Positions 12,867-23,266 of a stretch of 64,000 nt of DNA are shown in pieces. The stretch lies in contig CM034533.1 in the NCBI GenBank assembly GCA_020002185.1, positions 41,413,116 to 41,477,115 of the forward strand, in the 5' to 3' direction. The DNA comes from Paraescarpia echinospica (taxonomy: Eukaryota; Annelida; Polychaeta; Sabellida; Siboglinidae). Each line of letters starts with the position of its first letter. Position 1 is the first letter of the stretch. Position numbers and translations under genes: made by a program. The notes under the pieces are model-generated. The model had not been told where the DNA came from, made no database searches, and saw nothing but the letters and a program-made list of their open reading frames with translations.

Positions 12867-14551
12867 TATCCTCTTTTTAGCAGCATCTTACACCATGACA
12901 ATGATCTCAAATGCCAACTGTTGAATCCATCATCGTATTAAATTTTTTATTAATGTCACACTAGATTAAAAGCCCAGTAATAATATTAAAAGGTCCACCT
13001 AAATTATCAGACTACATTGTTTTTTGTATCCTGTTGCTCATATATATATACAGGCCCTGTATATGTGAGATGCATAAATCGCTTGCCAGTCACACCTGCT
13101 GAGATGGCTGTTCCAAGGAACCCCAGGAACCAAAGAAAATGGGTCAACACCCCTGTATGCTTATTGGAATGCAGCATTTTATATAGGACAGCATTTCAGA
13201 TATTTGTTAAGCATATACTGCTACAGTATATTTAACAGAACAAATACAGTACTTGCGTTGACCAAACAGGGCAGAGACATAGACCTACTGGTCGAAAGTG
13301 GCCAACATTTGAAACAGCACCATGACACACTAGTGTAGTGTAAAGTATTTGATTCTGAATAATCTTATATACTTAGCAAGTTTGCAATTCTGCTGTGGCT
13401 CTCGACCGTTAAGAGAGATAACATATTGCTGTATGTGCCAGAGTTCTGGAGTCGAGAACTGGGACAGTCATAGCACATTTGGTGTAATAACTTGGCCTCA
13501 AGATCTAATAGTTAACTATACAGCCAAGCAAATTAGGTAATACTACATATTATAACATACCGAAAAGAAAGAAAGAAGAACTCCATAAAATATACCACGT
13601 AGTCCATATTGTAGAAACTTGCATCATTGCTGACATTTTAGGGTATTCCCAAAATTAGGTGGTTTCAGAAATGAATCAGTTATGATAATTATAATAATTA
13701 TTATTATCATCTTTATCAGACTAAAAATCACAAACATGCAGACCTGATGTATGTATTACTGGTTTGTATGACATATTTTAATGGAGTATTTATTGGTATT
13801 ATATTTCCTGTGGGTAAACATGCTAGCAAACAGAATATTTACGTCTGCTCACTGTTTTTGTAACTGTTTACATTCTTGTAATAATGTTCTCTTTAATTTA
13901 CCGGTTTTGGTATGTCTTGCAGCCAGTACACCTTTATTGAGTTATGGGTTACGTGTGTGGGCTAATTGTGTTACCAGTATTTGTAATCTTGGCTTTCTTG
14001 ACACACTGGTAGTATTAATGGTTTCAGTTTCAGTTTGGTATCGTTGAGGGAATGTTTGTCATCCGCCACAGAGAACCGAGTATTAAGTTACACTGACCTG
14101 TTCTGGTCACGAACCAAAAATAGCTGTCTACGCCACGTCCTATCAGTCTTGTGATTTTGGCAGAAATGCATGTACTTAATAATTTCTTTCAATGCCCAGG
14201 TTATTTTTTTTAAATGTTGCTACAATTTTAGCAATGACTCAGTAACTACTGAAGATTTTTCAACAAGTGAGGTACCCTTTTAAAGCTATAACCATACCAG
14301 TACATACCGGTAGTTCCATTTTACAATTTTGTGATATAATACCCACAGTGCTGTGGCTGGTCACGTTTATAGTATCTGTTTCATGTTGGACTTGTGGTGT
14401 AATGCTTTGGTCCTGCTGTCATTTTGGTACTGTATAAGTAGTTTCTATTGTTTTGTTTGGCAAACTCCCTTGAGCAGTTCAGTGAATTCAGCTGAATGTT
14501 GACTGTAGTCATTAGACATCTGTCGGTGGCAGGCCTGGGCTGTGGTAGATG
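12867..14551. other. Non-coding region upstream of the duplication
   Basis: No gene is seen. A degenerate relative of the MITE end lies near 13210-13245. The 88-residue hydrophobic frame at 13781-14047 has no recognisable motif and atypical composition, so I do not call it. This is the unique sequence left of duplicated copy A and could contain the original promoter or 5' UTR exon of the adaptor gene. Confidence 0.4.
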
Positions 14552-14967
14552 CTGTTCAGTTGTCGATGTAAATTAATTAATACAGTTTTTTTAATGTTTG
14601 CGATGAAAAACACCTTTGTCTTGGAATTGCCCTTTTATGTTCAGCATGTTCAGCAAATGGAACAAAGTACAACTGATGGTGATTCAGTCAAATCCTGTTT
14701 ATACTACCTTGTATTACAACCATTGGCTTGCGAGGGTGATTCTGGTTAAAGGAACTGTCAACAGACAAGGTCTTTTTAATAGTTGTGGTCATAATCAAAA
14801 CTATTCTCTTTACTGCGCAATTGAGCCAAAAGTGCCCAACCACGCGTACGCGCAGTTGAGTCAAAACCACTCGGAAAACTCGCTCCTCCTAGGCCTTTTG
14901 TTTACCGCGATCAGACCCTTCTTTTACACTAACTAGCCAGGTCAAAAGTTAAGTTGCGTTAGTCAAA

Positions 14968-15033
14968 ATGAACTCTGACATCGCGCAGCATTTGGCGGAT
15001 TTGATTGAGATTGTTTTCTGTTTTTTATTGTAG
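14968..15033 (+). other. Short upstream frame or 3' splice site before the adaptor gene, copy A
   Basis: A 21-codon frame starts at ATG 14968 (MNSDIAQHLADLIE...) and ends with the TAG at 15031-15033, one base before the main start codon. The same TAG is also the AG of a textbook 3' splice site (TTTTCTGTTTTTTATTGTAG). The frame is thus either a regulatory upstream ORF in an unspliced leader or intron sequence ahead of the first coding exon. The strong pyrimidine tract makes the splice-site reading more likely. Confidence 0.4.
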
Positions 15034-15034
15034 A

Positions 15035-18000
15035 ATGATGGATGATGTTAATGAGGAGGAAACCAGCATCAGTATCCTCCACAATGTCGCCTACATCCAT
15101 GAAGATGCAGCCAGTGGCTTCGTAACCATCCCCCAGTACCACATGTACAGTGGTGCCATCCCAAAGGACGTGACTGCTTCTGCATCACACCACGCCCTCA
15201 ATCTCGCGTACCACGACCTCAAGAAACGATACGACCACCTCATGAAGGAGAAGCAAGACCAGACATGGAGACATTCACCGCAACTCCGTCGGTCAAAGCA
15301 TGGGTCAGACCCACTCGTGTCCACTGCTGACCGAAGGACTAAGAGTTCTACTCTACCTCTGTTACCCAGTCAGACACCTAATGGTGTGTCATATTATGCG
15401 GTTGTCTCACCTCCACCAACGATGTCCCGGTCACCTGTGTTTAGGGACACGGAACTGCAGTTGGCTGACGGTGGAAAAACAGCAATCCTTCAGTCTGTTC
15501 TGAAAGGGCAAGATGAGGAAATTGATAATTTGAAAAAGGAAGTCGCTGATTTGAGATTGACGATCGCAGGAAGAGAAAGGAAGGAGTCTAGAACAGGTAA
15601 TTATTTTTTAGAATTAAAATCTGAAGAAAAATATATAAATATATGCACATTTTACCAAGTTAATAAATAACTCATTGTAATTGATAATTTTTAGATATTT
15701 TCTAATCCAAAGAACTTCTCTAATTTATTTTCTTCTCAATAATCTTGGAACCATATCACTAATTGCGGGATGTCTCTTTCACCATAATAATCATAATGGA
15801 ATTATTTGTAATTTTATAATGTTATTTACCTGTTTATTTCCACATCCATGAGTGTTCCTTGTAATATTACCACTGCAGCCAGTACACAGAGTTTTAGACC
15901 TATTTGTATTTTGGTCTGCAGTGTTTTAATGTAAAGGAAATTTGTCCTTATAATTTCTGATAAATATTTACAATATTCATCAGATTCCTCCAGCTAAGAT
16001 TATATACGTGTGTCTGTAAACCGACACATATATAATAGAAGCATTATAAATGCATCTACAAGACTTTCTTTCATTGACTGTAGTTTGTGTTTTCATACAG
16101 ACTTAGTCAATTAGGCACTAGTACTAATTATTTTGTTTTAACAGGTACGCCATCAGATGACTTGATCCGTACGACGGTCAAGCAAATGCAAGCAATGAAG
16201 AAACAGTTGCAAGAGCAGACACAAATTATTCAGAAGTTGTTGAAAAAGAGGGGTGAGAGCTTCAGTCGTACAGTCACTTTATTTGTTGTATATCTGTGTA
16301 TATGGCAAAAATACGGATTTCAAAAATGTGGGAAGTGAGGGTAACATTGGATGAAGTGTCAAATAATATAAAGACATATAATGTGTTATTTAAACTTAAA
16401 CTGCTCAGTTTAAATGTTTAACATCAGTCGGGTGTGAGTGACACATGCTATAATTAGTTTATGTGAGCACTTCTGAAATGTAAAACCCATCATGCGATAA
16501 ATAATTAAAAAAAATATATATACTCATCATACGGGTTGTTCTGTGTCAAATTTGCCAATTTTCAGGAAATAAAAAATGTGCTATCATAATTTATTTAAAT
16601 CTTAACAAGTTAATAAATGATGATATCCTTGAGTCTTCTGCAAAGGGCTAAGCATGTGCATGCAGATTGTGTTTATAATGCCCTATGATGTGAACAAGGG
16701 GTAAGAACCCAGACTCGCACCCACTATTTTTACCTGTTTTCAGAAGCTTCTAACATATGAAGTGTGCACATCGCGTATGTGCAGTTTGGTTAATGTGTAG
16801 ACATATTCGAACAGGGTATCTATGCACAATTGAGATATGTTAGGTGGAAGGACAACTTTTGCACTGTAGATATTCCTTTGTACAACAAATTAAAATTTTC
16901 GGATTGTGTTCTGTTTCATTTAGCATTATTGAAGTTGAAAGTGTACATTGAAAGAAGTGGCGTTTTCTCCATAAAAACTCAGAAATTAGCCATGAATATC
17001 CAAATTATATGTAGCAGAGTACCATCCTGAAATTTGCGTACATTGCTTATCTGATAAAGGACAACAAATTGTCACATTGTGCAGATATGGTGATCATAGG
17101 TCTCTAAGGAGTTGTTTAATATACACGTTTTGGAGGAACCTGAAAGTCATAAAATATGTAACAAGCTAAAGTTTAAGTATGAATTATTCTGAAAGTAACA
17201 TGTAGATATCTACAAAACTATAGTGTTATTGCCAGTATACCTAGGTAACAATTTTAACATTGAACTGTAACATAACAACACAATATAGGCTGTTGAGATC
17301 ACTTTTGGGATTAACAAAATATGTTTTTCATTTTATATACCAGTTGTCTATCTATAGATAATCTATGCCAATACGTGTATATATTCTAGAGATAATCTAT
17401 ACCAGTTTGTGTACATATTCAGCAAACTTCAGATATTCAACTTGTAAACTTCTCATTAGAGTAATTATTGAGAAACCTTAAAAACATACCTGGTATACAA
17501 ATAACGGATGTGTTTTGGGGCATTTATCCCATGTTCACATAATGGGGAATTACGGACACAAAATCACTTTCGGAATTAACGAAATATTTTTGTTTTCGTA
17601 TTTTCATTCACTCTGTTTACTCACTCGTTAATAGATAACCTATGCTAATATATATCTTCATGTTCAGCAAACTTTAACTTGTATACTTGTTACTACTTTA
17701 TCCTCTGTTCACATAATTATGATGGGTACAATTAACAAGTTAGTACTAAATTTTGGCCACTTATTCATTGGTTAAATCAAAAGGCCATTCTGAGACACCA
17801 ACTTATTGACTGACTGTTCTTTTTGAATGGAATGGAATGACCCATATGATAAATTTACCCAGATTCAAGCTTGTTAATGTTCAAATCTGTAATGCATGAC
17901 TGAATATTTTAAATTGTGTACTTTTTCTTTAAATCAGTTACGTTTCTACAATCGGCCTAGCATGTTGTGGTGGGTACCAGAGAGATTCAATTTTATGCAT

Positions 18001-19065
18001 AATGAGTCTAAAATGAGTCGGGTGAAAATTGAAATAAAATTATGTTTTCTTGTTAACTTATATAAACTGTATACGAGGATACAGCGGAGTGAAATAACTA
18101 CAGCACACTGGTATATTTCTAGGTGCTTTAATGTGGAAAGTGGTGCGATCATGTGGAGGTGGGAAATGTACGAACAAGTGCATGTAACTACGCACACATC
18201 TTGTTTTGTTTCAGCTGCGTATGACGTCTTCGAGCGTAGGAGCATCTCAGGACTTGACCTACATAGTTCAAGGGTAGTCTCCGTGGGCTCTCGTACTGAT
18301 AATAAACTCATCGCGAGTATTGACGAGGAAGACACCAGCGATTACGCGATGCCAAACGCCCGCGCTGAGGACGACGCAGACATGTACGGGATGCCGACTT
18401 TGCACGCAGATCCGTCGTCATTGCAGGCGTCTGCGTGGGACGACGAGAGAACGGAAGGGAGGGACGGCAACTGGGATGAACCGGCGACACTAGGCGCGAT
18501 TGGTGGAGACATGGATACACCAGGAGCGACCGGGGGAGAGGTGGGGAACCAATACCGCCGAGGAGCTCTTCCCCCGCGAGCGCCGCTCAACATAGAGTAC
18601 AACGTAGGCACCGGTCCGAAAAGAAGCAGTCACGACAACGTCGGTCTGAGTGTAAACTTTCACACGCAAGTGTCCGAACAAAGACAGCCGGAGGCCGTGC
18701 TCAACAACGACCCATTAGCCGGACATAAACCGCTGACCAGTCATAGGAACATCTTCCACGCAGAAGCAACGGCGGATAAGGTACCGGCACATGCTGAAGC
18801 CACGACCGTGATCGAGTGCCCCGTTTGCTCGCAACAGTTCGATGTGCCGCAGAACTCGCCCGAGTTCCAGCATCACGTAGACGAGTGTTTACAGAACGCT
18901 GACTCTCCCGAAGGTTCGCCACGGCGTTGTCCCGTATGCAATAAAGAGTTTGCGGTGACCGTTGATCAGAAGGACTACGAAATGCACGTCAACAGACACT
19001 TTGACGATGAAGATATCACCGATAGGTTTCAGATACTCGACTTTGCACATACCGAAAACAATTAA
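15035..19065 (+). CDS. TBK1-adaptor-like protein with tandem UBZ1 zinc fingers, copy A (3 exons)
   Basis: Exons 15034-15596, 16145-16252 and 18215-19065 join through GT-AG introns with matching phase into 1521 coding bases (506 residues). Residues ~10-75 resemble AZI2/NAP1 and TBKBP1/SINTBAD: SISIL, a YSG at 38-40 and HALNLAYHDLKKRY at 53-66. Residues ~150-182 and exon 2 (~190-222, QLQEQTQIIQKLLKK) look like coiled coils; in TANK-family proteins such segments dimerise and bind TBK1/IKK-epsilon. Exon 3 is mostly acidic and Gly/Pro-rich. It ends in two UBZ1-type fingers: Cys425, Cys428, His444, Cys448 and Cys462, Cys465, His481, His485. TAX1BP1 ends in a similar pair that binds ubiquitin. Likely role, by inference: a cytoplasmic adaptor linking ubiquitin signals to TBK1 in innate immunity or selective autophagy. 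The Met at 15035 was chosen because it follows the splice acceptor. Exons missed inside the 2-kb intron 2 cannot be excluded. Confidence 0.8.
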
Positions 19066-19130
19066 ATATATAAGCCTATATATATATATAGCTTGGGCAA
19101 GGAAAAAAAACACAGTGTAATGAATATTGG

Positions 19131-19136
19131 AATAAA
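19131..19136 (+). promoter_or_regulatory. Polyadenylation signal, adaptor copy A
   Basis: AATAAA (overlapping AATAAATAAA) lies 66 bases downstream of the stop codon of the three-exon gene. This supports 18215-19065 as the terminal exon. Confidence 0.6.
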
Positions 19137-19139
19137 TAA

Positions 19140-20447
19140 ACGTTACTGCCGTTATCCATGCAATTATTATTAAGACTTCATCCGGTGGTCGCTTTAGAGT
19201 AACCCTCTTGAACCTGACATTGATCGTTAGTTAATGTTATCACTATTTATTCCGGTAGTTTGCATATATATTTACGTACATATAGATATAACATAATCAC
19301 GTTGCCTGTGTGTGTGTGAGCCATGTTTTTTTGGAAAATGTACTTATTGTCATTTACTTAACTAACCAGTTTTAGTACTTTTCTATTTCATGTGTTTTAG
19401 CGCCTTCGAGTGGACTTTTGGCTAGATTAACGGCATTTTACAAATTTACTTTCTTCTTCCATATGGTGATTAAATTGGCATACATTAGGCGACATCTACG
19501 TGGGACGTTTCTTCTGGCAAATGCAACTACAGGAAACTGTTAATATCTTGTCCAGTCCTTGTAAACTGTTTACGTCACACATGCTGTTCACAACATCCAT
19601 TCTGTATTAACTAAAGAAGAATATAATATATAGTGTTCTACTGATGTGCTGGTCGGATTTCAAATCTACAATTTCTGCAACTATAGTATTATCAACATAT
19701 CTTAATTAATATGCAGGATAGTTCTTATTTAGGTATATATTGATTCATCTGTTCGAGCAATATTCAAAATAGCATTGATCAGAGTGACACAAATATACCC
19801 AATACTTATTAAGAAAATTGACGTTCACCCATTATGGTAATGGGGAAAATATTTAAGAACAATGATAATATGCGTCAGATTGTCATCAATATGGTGGCAT
19901 ATATTCTTAACTCTCATGGTCAACGTTGGCGCTGTTATTAAAGTATGAACGCTATAATATAATTAACTGCTGAGCAAATATAATATCTTGTGCATACCTT
20001 CCTGCATGTCGGTGTTCTGTAATCTGATGTTGATATCTATTTTTGTCCCGTTCTACAAATGTTTCACCGACTGTTTTTGTTGCGATTTTAATCACCCGAA
20101 CTACTTTTGTTACCTTATCGTATACCTGCCAACCGCCCCGTAAAGAATGCAGGCCTGCAACAGCACCCCTCCCCCGTCTTTCGATTTTGATGTCCAATCC
20201 TACTGGGCCGAAATGTTGAAATTCACGATTACGTCTGCAGGTGGCATTTGCAGTACATCTTCACCTGTGCATCTGGACTTCTTGGATGATAAGTATGGTA
20301 GCTGTTCTCGGTGTTCGAGTTAGTGTTTGCTCCCCCTCCCCCCTAGTCTCTTGACGTCCAATACACCAGGACCGAAATATTGTGGCCCACACAAATCTCG
20401 AACCTCCCAGATTTTTTAAACTAAAGTTAGCAGATATAGTAAGCGTA
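19140..20447. other. Intergenic part of duplicated unit, copy A
   Basis: AT-rich sequence between the polyadenylation signal and the LINE. No coding or repeat structure was recognised. The same sequence occurs in copy B (about 27400-28707) with few differences. Confidence 0.45.
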
Positions 20448-21686
20448 CCATGTATGTTGTCTCTGTCTTTCCTCCCGTGCTGTTCAAAACTGTTGGTGAT
20501 CATCGGATCGTACCCAGCGTCTACGGATTGGGGTGGACGCAACTGAAGAACGCCCTGTGAGATACGGTGTTCCACAGGGCTCGGTGTTGGGTCCGTTGTT
20601 GTTCACTGTGTACACAGCACCAATGCAGGACATACTAACGAGGCACTCTGTGGAATATCATAAATTTGCTGATGATCTTCAGATATACACATCCTACTGT
20701 CCTCACATATCTGGTGACTTGGAGTGCGCTGTTCAGAGACTTAGTGACTGCATCAGTGAGGTCAAATGTTGGATGGTTAAGCATAAACTCAAGCTAAACG
20801 ACACTAAGACTGAATTTATGGTGGCCCTCAGTCCCTATCATCTAAAGAAATTTGGACTTCCAGAGTACCTCGTTGTTGGTGGAGTCAACATGAAACCTGT
20901 TGTCTCTGTCAGGAATTTGGGACCTCACTTTGACACTCACATGAGCATGAAGCAGCAAGAAGTGTAACTACCATCTGAGACGTATTAGCTCCATCAGGGC
21001 CTATATCACGAAGCCTGTCTGCCATTCATTGGTCATCGCGTTGGTTGTTTCAAGCTTAGATTACTGCAACGCTCTGCTGCTGGACCTAACCGAATTTCAC
21101 TTAGCACGTCTCCAGAAGATACACAATAGGGCAGCCCGCCTAGTTGTCCTCACACCTATATCTTCACACATCACGCCAGTACTGGCGCTTCTGCACTGGT
21201 TGCCAGTCAGACAACGCATTGTGTTTGAAGTACTTGTGTATATTTACAAGGTGCTCCATGGTTTGGCGCCGAAGTACCTTGCACATCTACTACATCCACG
21301 AACTCGCAACCCTCGTCTTCGGCAGCTTCATGACCATCTTCAACTTGCAGTTCCACGAGCATCAAAATCCATCGGCAAGCGAGCGTTTGGCATAACTGGT
21401 CCGGCCAAATGGAACGAACTGCCACTGACTCTACGAGATGCTCCGTCTGTGTTTTTATTTAAACGTCACCTGAAGACATATTTATTTAAATAAACTTATG
21501 GTGGACAATAGCAAGATTTATTTACAGGACGTTTTAGTGACTTGTTAATTTATTAATCTATTTTTTATTTTGTAAATTAACTAATTTATATATTATTTTA
21601 ATTGTTTTTATAATGTTTCTATATTGTGAGCGCATTGATTAACTATTAGTTAGATATCGCGCGGTAAAAGAACCTTTATTATTACA
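20448..21686 (+). mobile_element. CR1/L2-like LINE fragment, copy A
   Basis: The plus strand encodes part of a reverse transcriptase: RYGVPQGSVLGPLLF at about 20560, catalytic FADDLQIY at about 20670 and KLKLNDTKTEFM at about 20800. After a frameshift near 20965 the C-terminal region follows: LDYCNALL, RLQKIHNRAARLV, LHWLPVRQRI, then GPAKWNELPL and LKTYLFK near 21480. The tail ends in short ATT repeats near 21680. The element is 5'-truncated, with coding similarity starting near 20480, and inactive. Because the tail is also in copy B, the insertion predates the duplication. Confidence 0.88.
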
Positions 21687-21845
21687 TCAACCATTTCTAC
21701 ATTGTATGTATTTTTGTTTTTTCACCTGACCTTTCCGCCCTTCTTCACCCCACAGAACGGCAGTGCTTTATCTCCCGTTCGGCCTATTTGTGGCCACACG
21801 TTTGGCTTTGGTCCACGTTTTCTACCATTGTTGTCTCTCTCTCTT

Positions 21846-22063
21846 CAATCAAACAGCATCTCGACTTGTTTGGGAAGCATTCAGCCACGCTGCAATTGAT
21901 GCGCGAAGACTATTTGTGCACGGTCTATAGCCGGGTACTCATTCATTCAGCTTAGTGAACTGGAGCAACGTAAAGTGAACGAAATTGCCCAATATACGAC
22001 ACGGAATCATAGAATGCCAACCAGGGTTCTCTCGATTGAGAATCCGATGCTCTAGCACTGCGC
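21846..22063 (-). mobile_element. tRNA-derived SINE (family 2), copy A, reversed
   Basis: Read on the minus strand, the head is GGCGCAGTGCTAGAG (A-box-like), then CATCGGATTCTCAATCGAG and a degenerate B-box. The body contains TACCCGGCTATAG and TTTGTGCAC...AGTCTTCGCGC, which match the plus-strand copies at 41632 and 52433 (TACCTGGCTATAG, TTTGTGTACGAGTAGTCTTCGCGC). Compared with its twin in copy B, this copy lacks about 14 bases after TTTGTGCAC. Confidence 0.7.
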
Positions 22064-22154
22064 CTCTTCGCTTTACAGTGGACGTCTTCATTATTGGTCT
22101 GGGCGTCCAATTCCATATTCCTTTCTTCACTTGTACATGCTTCTCTTGCTTTGT

Positions 22155-22240
22155 TTGCAGCACGCAACCATCTAATTGTCAGGACCCTCATTAGACACTT
22201 TAAATGGAACGTGTCCAGCCTCCGATTGTCGCTTCGGTCT
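22155..22240 (-). mobile_element. Small LINE remnant, copy A
   Basis: Read on the minus strand, the sequence encodes RRLDTFHLKCLMRVLTIRW. This resembles the RTE-type LINE C-terminal motif seen at 48.2 kb in this window (RKLNTFHLRCLRRILGISW). About 85 bp remain. The match is short, so the call is tentative. Confidence 0.4.
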
Positions 22241-23199
22241 CTACGAAACGTCAAGTGACATTTCCGGGGGAAATGTCTCAAAAAGACATTCGCAAGGCAA
22301 GTAATACCACCATCATAAGAGGAAAATGAACTGATGTAATTTCCTCTGAGGTTGATTTAGTATATTGAACATGGTTGACTTGTGACACTATGATATTTGG
22401 ATACGACGGGTGAAGACCACTATTAATAGTCGTCGTGGCATTAGTAGTAGTATAACTGTACTCGGTAATAGTAGTAGTAAACAGCAGCAGCGATATTGAT
22501 CGTAGCAATCAGCTAAGTTTCTACGTGTTGACAATACGTGTGAAGTAAATTGAAAGTTGATCTCTCATCTGATGGATTAATGGATTGATTAAATATGACA
22601 ATGTGATCAACATAATAATGACTAGAATAAATGTTTTAACATACATAATACTTTTAACATGGGTAGACGTTCAATATATGGAAGGTGGCATCACGATATA
22701 GCAAGCATGGTTAATGTTTCAGTATGAAAATACGACCTCCGAGGTCAAAGATTGGCAGGTCAAAATAATATAACTTGTCACTGGCTGTTCAGTTGTCGAT
22801 GTAAATTAATTAATACAGTTTTTTTAATGTTTGCGATGAAAAACACCTTTTTCTTGGAATTGCCCTTTTACGTTCAGCATGTTCAGCAAATGGAACAAAG
22901 TACAACTGATAGTGATTCAGTCAAATCCTGTTTATATTACCTTGTATTACAACTATTGGCTTGCGAGGGTGATTCTGGTTAAAGGAACTGTCAACAGACA
23001 AGGTCTTTTTAATAGTTGTGGTCATAATCAAAACTATTCTCTTTACTGCGCAATTGAGCCAAAAGTGCCCAACCACGCGTACGCGCAGTTGAGTCAAAAC
23101 CACTCGGAAAACTCGCTCCTCCTAGGCCTTTTGTTTACCGCGATCAGACCCTTCTTTTACACTAACTAGCCAGGTCAAAGTTAAGTTGCGTTAGTCAAA

Positions 23200-23265
23200 A
23201 TGAACTCTGACATCGCGCAGCATTTGGCGGATTTGATTGAGATTGTTTTCTGTTTTTTATTGTAG
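23200..23265 (+). other. Short upstream frame or 3' splice site before the adaptor gene, copy B
   Basis: Identical in layout to 14968-15033: a 21-codon frame whose TAG (23263-23265) ends one base before the main ATG at 23267 and doubles as a splice acceptor. One A is missing in the leader just upstream compared with copy A (around 23178), outside the frame. Confidence 0.4.
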
Positions 23266-23266
23266 A

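Larger units (their letters stand above)
14552..22784. repeat. Tandem segmental duplication, copy A (8233 bp)
   Basis: The sequence from CTGTTCAGTTG at 14552 to CTTGTCACTGG at 22784 is repeated directly behind itself. The copies are about 98-99% identical over most of their length, introns included. Copy A joins copy B without a spacer. Only the base G is shared between the two left flanks, so there is essentially no homology at the junction. Copy A keeps the full downstream LINE segment; copy B has lost part of it. Copy A lacks small insertions present in B, for example ~15 bp near 18104 and ~14 bp near 21918. Confidence 0.95.

Noticed and set aside
13781..14047. 88-codon hydrophobic frame that could be a membrane protein
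   Set aside because: AT-rich T-runs produce Leu/Phe/Val-rich frames by chance; there is no splice or family support.
17896..18214. Extension of adaptor exon 3 upstream to the Met at 17896
   Set aside because: The open frame continues into the intron, but the AG at 18213-18214 after TTGTTTTGTTTCAG gives exact phase continuity with exon 2, and the upstream part lacks motifs and differs in composition.
21702..21899. Frame downstream of the LINE present in both copies (also 29436-29633)
   Set aside because: It overlaps the LINE tail flank and the reversed SINE; both copies are identical only because the duplication is recent, so conservation is no evidence of coding.
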